Of a DNA stretch of 7,093 bases, positions 1 through 6,170 are shown in pieces. A program made the translations under genes and the position numbers. Positions within the stretch are counted from its first letter, which is position 1, and every line of letters starts with the position of its first letter. The notes below the pieces were generated by a model. It was not told the DNA's origin and ran no database searches. It saw nothing but the letters and a program-made list of their open reading frames with translations. Source of the stretch: Promethearchaeota archaeon (GTDB taxonomy: Archaea > Asgardarchaeota > Lokiarchaeia > Sigynarchaeales > SOKP01); contig JAGXNR010000140.1 in the NCBI GenBank assembly GCA_019894875.1, forward strand, positions 1 through 7,093, written 5' to 3'.

Positions 1-1
1 C

Positions 2-1369
2 GCTTGTATTGGGAAAGGTGGTGAGAATCTAGTTAAATACGCAGCAATTATTAATGATGAAGGAAGAGCCGCGGGAAGGTGTGGATTAGGAGCAGTAATG
101 GGAGCAAAAAAATTAAAGGCTATAGCGATAAAAGGAAATCAAACAATTGAATATTCCGATAAGGAAGAATTAATAATTCAAGGGAAGGATACTTTAGAAA
201 AAATATTAATTCCATTTGCTACGAACTTATTTTCCCACTATGGGACTTTAATATACAGTGACATGGGGATGGTAATAGGAGATGTCCCTGCAAATTATTT
301 TACTAGTAGTGAATTTGTCGCAGAAAATATAACGGGAAGAGCACTAAAAGAGCAATACGTTGTTTTAAAATATGCTTGTTCTGGGTGTGCCATTGGATGT
401 GGTAGAAGAACACTCTTTGAGATGGATGGTAAAGAAGTAGAAGTTGACGGTCCCGAGTATGAAACTGCTGCCGCATTTGGGCCAATGTGTGGTATTTTAG
501 ATTTTGATCCGATCATTACAGCAAATCATAGATGTAATCTTGATGGTATTGATACTATTTCTAGTGGAGTATCTATATCTTTTTTAATCTATCTAGTTGA
601 AAATAATATTGCTGTAGAAGAGATTAATAAATATTTAACTACGGTTAAATTAGAAGATATTCGCTGGGGAAATGAAGCAACGGTACTATCTTTATTAGAT
701 CTAATCATTAAACGAGAGGGGATTGGAGATATCTTAGCAGAGGGGGTAAAAGCAATGGCTAAAAAGTTTGGAGTTGATCCTGATTTAGCCGCCCATGTAA
801 AAGGTTTAGAAATACCGATGCATGATCCTCGTGCCTATCTTGGACAAGCTCTTTCTTACATGACTGGTTGTACTGGAGCCAATCACAATAAAGCGGATTT
901 CTATAATGTTGATGGAGATGCTGCTTCTTACACAAAAATCAGAAAGAAGGATAGATTTACGGTGAATAAGAGAGAGAAGTCAATAATAGCATATCAAGAT
1001 TTAACAAATATCTATGATTCAGCTGTAATCTGCAATTTTACACATATTAATGAGATTGCATTAACAAGATTGCTCAAAGCATCCACCGGAATTCAATCCT
1101 TTGGGAGTAGTGGAACCTTATTTAAAATAGGGGAACGAGCTTCAAATTTGAAAAGATTAATCTCCTGTAAACTCGGTTGTAAAAGAGAAGATGATTATTT
1201 GCCAAAAATAGTATCAACGGCTCTAAAATCAGGTGGATCAGCAGGAATCTCTGTGGATTTAGAAGAAAACTTGAAAGTTTATTACAAAACACGAGGTTGG
1301 GATTGGGATACAGGTTTTCCTTCTGAAGAAACTTTAGAAAGACTTGAAATATTAAAATCTAAAAGTTAG
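2..1369 (+). CDS. Aldehyde:ferredoxin oxidoreductase (tungsten AOR family), 5' partial
   Basis: A tungstopterin enzyme that oxidises an aldehyde to the carboxylic acid and passes electrons to ferredoxin in the cytoplasm. The reading frame is open from base 2, and 32 residues precede the first ATG at 98. Those residues contain the family signature RAAGRCGLGAVMGAKKLKAI, so 98 is not the true start. About 455 residues are present; the family is usually near 600, so roughly the N-terminal quarter (most of the first tungstopterin-binding domain) lies off the window. Counting from the ATG at 98: the [4Fe-4S] ligands CSGCAIGC are C94, C97 and C101 with the fourth, C312, in DSAVIC; GPEYET is at 118-123; the pterin-contact motif NLDGID is at 147-152; DPRAYLGQ is at 243-250; GANHN, with the active-site-region His263, is at 260-264. 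All expected motifs are intact. The aldehyde substrate cannot be read from the sequence because family paralogues differ in specificity. Confidence 0.95.
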   Translation, partial: ACIGKGGENLVKYAAIINDEGRAAGRCGLGAVMGAKKLKAIAIKGNQTIEYSDKEELIIQGKDTLEKILIPFATNLFSHYGTLIYSDMGMVIGDVPANYFTSSEFVAENITGRALKEQYVVLKYACSGCAIGCGRRTLFEMDGKEVEVDGPEYETAAAFGPMCGILDFDPIITANHRCNLDGIDTISSGVSISFLIYLVENNIAVEEINKYLTTVKLEDIRWGNEATVLSLLDLIIKREGIGDILAEGVKAMAKKFGVDPDLAAHVKGLEIPMHDPRAYLGQALSYMTGCTGANHNKADFYNVDGDAASYTKIRKKDRFTVNKREKSIIAYQDLTNIYDSAVICNFTHINEIALTRLLKASTGIQSFGSSGTLFKIGERASNLKRLISCKLGCKREDDYLPKIVSTALKSGGSAGISVDLEENLKVYYKTRGWDWDTGFPSEETLERLEILKSKS

Positions 1370-1418
1370 AATAGTTAGATATTCTAATCCGTTTCTAATT
1401 TTTCATTATTTTTTTTTT
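1366..1418 (+). terminator. Hairpin plus T-tract after the oxidoreductase gene
   Basis: A perfect 8-bp inverted repeat, TTAGAATA (1366-1373) and TATTCTAA (1380-1387) with a 6-base loop, includes the TAG stop codon itself. A T-rich stretch follows and ends in T10 at 1409-1418. T-rich tracts are the main intrinsic termination signal in archaea. The stem is AT-rich and weak, so the T-tract probably matters more than the hairpin. Confidence 0.5.
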
Positions 1419-1433
1419 ATTATAGTATAGTCT

Positions 1434-1451
1434 AAAGTTAAATATATATAA
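1434..1451 (+). promoter_or_regulatory. Putative BRE/TATA box for the longin-like gene
   Basis: A purine run AAAG (1434-1437) is followed directly by TTAAATATATATAA (1438-1451), the best archaeal BRE-plus-TATA arrangement in this gap. With the usual distance of about 25 bases to the start site, transcription would begin near 1471 and leave a leader of about 34 bases. The whole gap is AT-rich, so a chance match is possible. Confidence 0.4.
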
Positions 1452-1504
1452 TTTTTTAAATTTAGTAATAGAAACTAATTGAAATTAAAGCATTTGATCT
1501 TAAT

Positions 1505-1951
1505 TTGAAGGAGCTTTACGAGTTAGGTTTTGTATTTCGAGGATTTGTCCTTATTAGCCATGATTTTAAGGGTCTACCTGACAAGAAGGAATTTGGAGTT
1601 GATAAAGATCTTAGAGGTGCCTTTATATCTGCTATTAATGCTTTTGCGGATACTGCATTCAATAATAGCTCAATTGAGTATCTGGAATCTGGAAATATCT
1701 TATTTATCTTTAAAATGGCGGATATTCAATCAAACGATAACACTATAAAAGAATCATTAATTTTGTATGGTCTTGTTGATAAATCAAAAAAGAAATCAGA
1801 TAAACTTGTAAAGAAATTCTTTGAAAAAATAGAGCCAATGTTACAACTATTTATCCAGAAATTTAACGGAGTTAATTTTTCTGAACTGAATCAATTTGAA
1901 CATTTTAAAAAGATTGTAGAAGAATTTTTCATCAAAAAAACTGATAGTTGA
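1505..1951 (+). CDS. Small longin/roadblock-like protein, function unknown
   Basis: A 148-residue soluble protein with no signal peptide or membrane segment. The apparent secondary-structure order is strand-strand (residues 5-21), helix (34-52, DLRGAFISAINAFADTAF), strands (56-61, 65-71 and 84-91), a long helix (94-120) and a last helix (130-144). This beta-beta-alpha-beta-beta-beta-alpha-alpha order matches the longin fold. Small longin- or roadblock-like proteins are abundant in Asgard archaea, where they are thought to work with small GTPases. No catalytic motif is visible and the fold call is by eye only. The start is TTG at 1505. No ATG or GTG is in frame until residue 71, and a stop lies at 1469, so the true start is TTG or a rare ATT (1478 or 1484). 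The only SD-like string, AAGGAG at 1508-1513, lies just inside the gene, so it does not help place the start. The gene ends in TGA directly against the stop of the convergent neighbour. Confidence 0.8.
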   Translation: MKELYELGFVFRGFVLISHDFKGLPDKKEFGVDKDLRGAFISAINAFADTAFNNSSIEYLESGNILFIFKMADIQSNDNTIKESLILYGLVDKSKKKSDKLVKKFFEKIEPMLQLFIQKFNGVNFSELNQFEHFKKIVEEFFIKKTDS

Positions 1952-3646
1952 TTAATTTGCCAAATTCCAACCTTTTGGAGTTTTTCGGGAATAAGCAATT
2001 ACTCCTTGTTCCTTTAAAGAATCAATTTCTTTTTCAATACTATCCTTAGCGAATCCTTTTGCTATAATATCGTTAACGAATTGAGTTTTAGTTGCAACAA
2101 TTCCTTTATCTTTTAGGTATTGGATAATTGCCTCACTTAAAGATTCACTGGGGCTGATTTTTTCGGTTAATTTTACCGATTCAGCTGGTATTTTCTTTTC
2201 AGAAGATTTTACTTCTTCTAAATCACTACTAAGCGCTACTCTTAATTTTTCTTTGTCTGTTTTGATTGGTTCTTCTATCACCATATGTTTGACAGAAACT
2301 TTCTTTTCTTCAGCAGGTACTTCAATATCCGCTTTTCCTTCTACTTCTTCACCTGGTAGACTCCAAACAGGATACATAACTTTTTCATATAAAATAGATT
2401 TCTGGGTGCTCATTATTTCCAATTCATTGGAGATATCTTCTTGAGAATACCCTAAATCTATTAATTCCTTCACCAATTCTTCAGTATATCCCTTATCATT
2501 TAGGATTTTGAAGATATATTCTCGTATATTAGTAGGAACTTCTTTTGCTTTAGTAAATTCCTCAATAACTAATTCGTGATCACTTTCACTTATTTCTGGT
2601 TCCTCAATCCTTTGAGGGATATTAAGAACTTTTTTTTGTCCCCATTCAAAATCAGTTATATTTCTTATAGTACGATCGTATCCCCCGAAAACTATATGTT
2701 TTAAATCTGGTTCATTACCTATAAGATAACACACGTGCTTAATCGAAGTTGGAATTTTTGTTTTCCATTTTAGTTCGATATCTTTTGAATCCAATTCAGG
2801 GTTATGGAATACCTTTAATGAACCATCTGCACACCCCGCAACAATTTCCAGTGCTTTATCCCCATCTATATCTGCGATTAATAAAGAAATCGGGCGACCC
2901 TCTTCAACTTTAATTTCTTTTATATGATCTCCTTCGCTATTAAGAATTTCTATTGTAGAATCATCTGTACCTAATACAATTTCATTCAATCCATCATTAA
3001 TTACATCCCCAACCTTTATTGTATTGATCTGTGAGGAAAAATTTCTATTCCAGACGATATCTGGAAAATCATTTCTAATTCGTATCAATTGAAGTAAACC
3101 ACTTTTAGTGCCAACTAGTAATCCGTAGAAAGATCTTTTCTCATTTGGTAATTTTATATTTCCTAAGGTACATGCTGTAACCCAAGAATCATAGTAGAAT
3201 ATGAATTTTGGCTGTTTTGCGTTAATATTGTCAAAAATTTTGATTGTTTTATCCTCACTGCCAATTATTAACTCAAAATTCCCGTCCCTCGTTAAATCCC
3301 CTGCGATACAACAAGTAATTTTCTTAGTAGATTTATATCTCATTAATCCAACAAGTTTTTTCGTTTCTACATTTAATTTCAACACCATGAAATTTCCGTC
3401 GCCTGCACCTACCAATATTTCATCACAGCCATCTCCATCTAGATCGATTGGATAACTGCATCGACACCATCCGTCGAACTCTCTATCATCAACTATATTC
3501 ATTTGTTCATCCATTAAATATAATGTCTTATCATGTCCGCCAAAGGCTAAGAAATTTGTGTCTTTACATTTCATAATCGAGCATGTAAGAACAGCATCGG
3601 GGCATTCAAATGTCCAATTCAGTTGATATCGTTTTCTTATCATCAT
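1952..3646 (-). CDS. Seven-bladed FG-GAP-like beta-propeller protein with two winged-helix-like modules
   Basis: A 564-residue cytosolic protein, with no signal peptide or transmembrane helix. Residues 17-340 hold seven repeats of the pattern hydrophobic-x-G-x-x-(D)-x-(T/S)-hydrophobic, at 34 (AFGGHDKTL), 78 (LVGAGDGNF), 127 (IIGSEDKTI), 177 (LVGTKSGLL), 224 (VLGTDDSTI), 269 (VAGCADGSL) and 319 (VFGGYDRTI). They are spaced 44-50 residues apart, as expected for one closed seven-bladed propeller. Calcium-loop-like DxDGDG motifs precede blade 2 (68-76, DLDGDGCDE) and blade 6 (259-267, DIDGDKALE); those at 117-125 and 214-222 are degraded. Residues 374-430 and 502-564 are two similar winged-helix-like modules separated by a charged, Glu/Lys-rich, probably disordered linker (431-500). 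A binding or scaffold role is likely; no enzyme motif is seen. The gene opens with two ATGs in tandem and has no SD. It is downstream of, and co-oriented with, the Ig-like array gene, 146 bp away. Propeller architecture is a firm call, the biological role unknown. Confidence 0.88.
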   Translation of the reverse strand: MMIRKRYQLNWTFECPDAVLTCSIMKCKDTNFLAFGGHDKTLYLMDEQMNIVDDREFDGWCRCSYPIDLDGDGCDEILVGAGDGNFMVLKLNVETKKLVGLMRYKSTKKITCCIAGDLTRDGNFELIIGSEDKTIKIFDNINAKQPKFIFYYDSWVTACTLGNIKLPNEKRSFYGLLVGTKSGLLQLIRIRNDFPDIVWNRNFSSQINTIKVGDVINDGLNEIVLGTDDSTIEILNSEGDHIKEIKVEEGRPISLLIADIDGDKALEIVAGCADGSLKVFHNPELDSKDIELKWKTKIPTSIKHVCYLIGNEPDLKHIVFGGYDRTIRNITDFEWGQKKVLNIPQRIEEPEISESDHELVIEEFTKAKEVPTNIREYIFKILNDKGYTEELVKELIDLGYSQEDISNELEIMSTQKSILYEKVMYPVWSLPGEEVEGKADIEVPAEEKKVSVKHMVIEEPIKTDKEKLRVALSSDLEEVKSSEKKIPAESVKLTEKISPSESLSEAIIQYLKDKGIVATKTQFVNDIIAKGFAKDSIEKEIDSLKEQGVIAYSRKTPKGWNLAN

Positions 3647-3680
3647 TTCGAAAAAGTTCGTTTAGATTATGGAATCTTTT

Positions 3681-3706
3681 GATTATAATTAAATTAAACT
3701 TTTCTG
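3681..3706 (-). promoter_or_regulatory. Putative BRE/TATA box for the propeller gene
   Basis: On the minus strand this reads a purine-rich CAGAAAAG followed by TTTAATTTAATTATAATC. The TATA-like core lies about 45-50 bases before the ATG, which would give a start site near 3664-3670 and a leader of roughly 20 bases. Other AT-rich strings nearby could serve instead. Confidence 0.4.
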
Positions 3707-3714
3707 TTTATTCT

Positions 3715-3742
3715 TTTAATAATTTGCTATAGAATTATTAAA
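3715..3742. repeat. 10-bp inverted repeat in the gap upstream of the propeller gene
   Basis: TTTAATAATT (3715-3724) and AATTATTAAA (3733-3742) are perfect inverted copies separated by 8 bases. The element sits just upstream of the putative TATA box for the minus-strand gene, where an operator would lie. It is nearly pure A/T, so chance is a real alternative. Confidence 0.4.
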
Positions 3743-3758
3743 GTATTACTGTAAATTT

Positions 3759-3768
3759 AAAAAAAAAA
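3759..3768 (-). terminator. T10 tract after the Ig-like array gene
   Basis: Ten consecutive T on the minus strand (A10 on the + strand) begin 24 bases past the stop of the 706-aa gene, within a longer T-rich stretch running from about 3785. This is a typical archaeal T-tract terminator. No stem precedes it. Confidence 0.45.
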
Positions 3769-3792
3769 TATTTAAAAAGAAAATTTGGAATT

Positions 3793-5913
3793 TTATAATG
3801 CTAATTGAGCGTCTGAAGGACTATATTCACCTGTACCACTAATCTCATATGAGATCTCTAACTTATCTCCAACTTCCAGTTCATCAATTTCCCATTTCAA
3901 TGTATCTTGCCCTACTTCGTCTGTGATCTCTGGTGTTGTTGTGTAATTTGAATATTCAAATGAATCTGGCACTTTATCTAACATTATCAAATCAGATAAT
4001 TTAGATTCACCAATGTTTTCAAGAGTTAAGATAATACGATAATTACCGAGATCTCCAATTGGAACAACTTCTTTACTTGTTCGAAATTTCCTTCTGATAT
4101 GAAGAGCTTCAATCACAGGAACTTCGGGTCTAAATTCTAATTCCTGACTTACTGGAAATGTATTTGCGTGATAAATTATTTCCGACTCAAATGTGGAATC
4201 TCGAATCGGATTTACACAGTGAATAGGATATTGAAATTCTAAAGTTGAATCCGGTTTAAGCATGCCTGTACTAGTTTCTTTAAGATCTTTTAACAAGATG
4301 GTAAATACATCCATTTCAAAATTGACTGCATCTGAAGAAATTTCGACTTCATCACCATCCCAAATTAACTTAATTTCGTTTGCTTTAGGTGGTTGATATT
4401 CATCAGTGAAAGATTGTTGAATAATAGTAATTTCGTTTAACGGCGCAGAACCATTATTTGCCATTTTAAGAGTAGCTAAAACATCTTGAGCTTTAAAAGT
4501 TGGTGTTTCAACCTTATCATACGCCATATCCCCAGTTATGCTTGCAATTTCTAATATAACATCTGAAATCGAAACGGCTACAGTAACTTGATATTGATAG
4601 TCAGGAACAACTCGAAATTCAAGTTTCTTCCTAAATGTTGGATAATCTGCACTTTCATATTCCCATTTAACTGAATGCCATTGAGCTCCTGAAGGTAACA
4701 TTGGAACATCATTTGGATCAATATCCACGAATTTTGTACTCTCATCATCCGGAGAATATACATCAGCATTAAAAAGCTGAATCACAAATTCAGAAGAGTT
4801 ATCAAAGATCAATTTATTATCCCAAATGTTTGGTTCTTCGTCTCTTTCAAGAGTATCAATAAAAAACTTGTTTCGAGTGTATGCATCAAATTTATCTATA
4901 GCTAAACCTTCGGCAAATGAAGATGCCGCCTTATAGGTAACGTCAATAGTGCCAGTTTTTCTTCTAGCGATATCATTTACCGTAATGTCGCAGGTGAATT
5001 TAAGTAAAACCGTAATTTCTGGTCTTAATCTTTCTAGCTTCCAAATAATTTTGTCTCCTTGGATCTCTGCTCGTCCTTCTGTTGTTTCTCGCACTACAGG
5101 ATTTTTAAAATCATCTGGTATAGTCTTAATTACTTCAATATCAGAAATAGGTTTATCAAACGTATTCCTTAAAGCAATTGCGAATGTAATAGTATTTTCT
5201 CGGTCAATTGAAATACCAAATGTTTCTAAATGTGTTGCGACAGCAGTTCCACCGTCTTCCAATTCTTCATCTTCTTCTGTAGTTGGTGGTATGGTGGCCG
5301 CAACTTTCTTACTTGGTCTAGCGGAGTTTTCTTTAAGTTTTAACAATTCTCTTTCAATATCATTGATATTTAAGACTTGGTCTGCTCCAGTAAGTGTACT
5401 GATAAATTCTTTCACTAAAAAGAGATTTTGAACATCTTTTTTTAATTCAAATTCTTTTGTTTCAACATTTTCAGGATATTCGGTACCTAATTCTCTTATT
5501 GATATATCTTTTGACTTCAAATTCGTACTCCCTATATTATCTAGAGAAATGTCAATGTCCCATATACGATCTGCTTTACTAGGATTTTCTATACTGATTT
5601 TACCCCCAAAACTAAAAGATTCAACTTTGGCGTTATGATCTTGTTTAACTTCGACATCCTCAATGATTTTTACTAATGCTAATAAACCCTCGCGATTGCC
5701 GTTTTTCAATAGGATACTACCTTCGAGTTCTCCTGTATCCTCATCATATGTTTCAATAACAGGTGTCGCAGAATCTCTATCAACTAATCTTACTTTTCCC
5801 TCATCCATGTCTGTTCTTTTTAATCCATCTGCGATTAATTCTTCTTCTGCTTCAGAGTCATCCCATCCCATGCGTGATTTTGGTTTATCCTTCTTCTTAT
5901 CCTTTTTTGCCAT
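3793..5913 (-). CDS. Cytosolic multi-domain Ig-like (DUF11-like) repeat protein, function unknown
   Basis: A 706-residue protein made mostly of beta-strand modules. Residues 1-60 are charged and probably disordered (Lys-rich 2-13, then acidic). Residues 95-145 look like a first beta-sandwich. Residues 160-206 are helical, followed by an acidic linker (212-221). Ig-like modules follow at about 230-330, 365-455, 470-585 and 595-695. The second and the last are clearly related: each has (I/L)xN, then SD(I/L), then (I/V)PDxF, then (I/L)xW(K/E)(L/I), the layout of DUF11/TIGR01451 conserved repeats. Such arrays are normally found in exported surface proteins, but here there is no signal peptide, transmembrane helix or sorting tail, and only two cysteines (308, 566). 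A structural or adaptor role inside the cell is inferred. The ATG at 5911-5913 is supported by an SD-like AAGGA just upstream. The gene is co-oriented with the propeller gene. Real gene: near certain; function: not recognised. Confidence 0.88.
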   Translation of the reverse strand: MAKKDKKKDKPKSRMGWDDSEAEEELIADGLKRTDMDEGKVRLVDRDSATPVIETYDEDTGELEGSILLKNGNREGLLALVKIIEDVEVKQDHNAKVESFSFGGKISIENPSKADRIWDIDISLDNIGSTNLKSKDISIRELGTEYPENVETKEFELKKDVQNLFLVKEFISTLTGADQVLNINDIERELLKLKENSARPSKKVAATIPPTTEEDEELEDGGTAVATHLETFGISIDRENTITFAIALRNTFDKPISDIEVIKTIPDDFKNPVVRETTEGRAEIQGDKIIWKLERLRPEITVLLKFTCDITVNDIARRKTGTIDVTYKAASSFAEGLAIDKFDAYTRNKFFIDTLERDEEPNIWDNKLIFDNSSEFVIQLFNADVYSPDDESTKFVDIDPNDVPMLPSGAQWHSVKWEYESADYPTFRKKLEFRVVPDYQYQVTVAVSISDVILEIASITGDMAYDKVETPTFKAQDVLATLKMANNGSAPLNEITIIQQSFTDEYQPPKANEIKLIWDGDEVEISSDAVNFEMDVFTILLKDLKETSTGMLKPDSTLEFQYPIHCVNPIRDSTFESEIIYHANTFPVSQELEFRPEVPVIEALHIRRKFRTSKEVVPIGDLGNYRIILTLENIGESKLSDLIMLDKVPDSFEYSNYTTTPEITDEVGQDTLKWEIDELEVGDKLEISYEISGTGEYSPSDAQLAL

Positions 5914-5921
5914 TATTCCTT
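5914..5921 (-). promoter_or_regulatory. SD-like site AAGGA fixing the start of the Ig-like array gene
   Basis: The minus strand reads GGTAAGGAATA directly before the ATG at 5913. AAGGA (5921-5917) leaves only a 3-base spacer, shorter than ideal. It is the only gene start in the window with such a site, and it supports this ATG over the out-of-frame ATG at 5926-5924. Confidence 0.5.
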
Positions 5922-5949
5922 ACCATTTTTTAATTTTTTTTTTAGATTG

Positions 5950-5962
5950 AAATTTTATTTAG
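5950..5962 (-). promoter_or_regulatory. Possible TATA box for the Ig-like array gene
   Basis: The minus strand reads CTAAATAAAATTT, centred about 43 bases before the ATG, followed by an A-rich leader containing A10. Several other AT-rich strings lie upstream, so the choice rests on distance alone. Confidence 0.25.
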
Positions 5963-5982
5963 GAGTTAATAAAACTTAACTC
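5963..5982. repeat. 7-bp inverted repeat upstream of the Ig-like array gene
   Basis: GAGTTAA (5963-5969) and TTAACTC (5976-5982) are perfect inverted copies with a 6-base loop, 50-69 bases before the ATG and next to the possible TATA box. G and C in the arms make it a little less likely to be chance than the pure A/T one at 3715-3742. It could be an operator. Confidence 0.4.
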
Positions 5983-6095
5983 GATAAAATAAAATCTACT
6001 ACACTCTTTAAAAAACTTTTCATACATAAGAAATAGGATTCAAACTAAAATTCAGTAAGGTATATTTTTATAGAAATTTGAGTCTTTTTTACCAT

Positions 6096-6170
6096 TTAAA
6101 TTTGATTCTTAGTAATAAAATAAGGTTTAATAGATTTATCACCACACTTTGGACACACATTTTTAAACAT
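6096..6170 (-). CDS. Doubtful 24-codon mini-ORF with a CPKCG zinc knuckle
   Basis: An ATG at 6170-6168, overlapping the last 8 bases of the glycerate kinase gene in another frame, opens a 24-codon frame. It contains VCPKCGDKSIKPYF at residues 5-18 and ends at TAA (6098-6096). CPxCG followed by a short polar stretch is how many archaeal small zinc-ribbon proteins begin, but those carry a second CxxC pair 15-25 residues later. None is encoded here, and no Cys codon pair follows in any frame before the next gene. It is therefore a minimal one-knuckle peptide, the remnant of a decayed zinc-ribbon gene, or chance. The overlap would suit translational coupling to the kinase gene, yet no SD is visible. 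Without this ORF, the 249-bp gap at 5914-6162 holds only promoter-like AT-rich sequence. Confidence 0.25.
   Translation of the reverse strand: MFKNVCPKCGDKSIKPYFITKNQI

Noticed and set aside
98..100. ATG at 98 as the start of the oxidoreductase gene
   Set aside because: The 32 preceding in-frame codons encode the conserved RAAGRCGLGAV segment, so this Met is internal and the gene is cut by the window edge.
1370..1504. Possible small RNA or extra small gene between the oxidoreductase and the longin-like gene
   Set aside because: The stretch is T- and A-rich with stops in all frames; only terminator- and promoter-like elements can be made out.
4949..5431. 160-codon + strand open frame, rich in Ser and hydrophobic residues
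   Set aside because: It lies wholly antisense to the Ig-like array gene, and its composition is what the complement of an Asp/Glu/Lys/Ile-rich gene gives. No start signal or recognisable domain.
5663..5950. 95-codon + strand open frame with a hydrophobic C-terminal end
   Set aside because: It is antisense to the start of the 706-aa gene. The Phe/Leu/Ser richness mirrors the Lys/Asp/Glu-rich N-terminus on the other strand.
6074..6105. Direct repeat AAATTTGA at 6074-6081 and 6098-6105
   Set aside because: Eight A/T-dominated bases repeated once in an AT-rich gap are expected by chance, and neither copy is clearly placed relative to a promoter.
6092..6160. 23-codon hydrophobic frame on the minus strand, starting at the second ATG inside the CPKCG mini-ORF
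   Set aside because: Its Leu/Ile-rich content follows from AT-rich DNA in that frame. There is no SD or other support, and it competes with the CPKCG frame.
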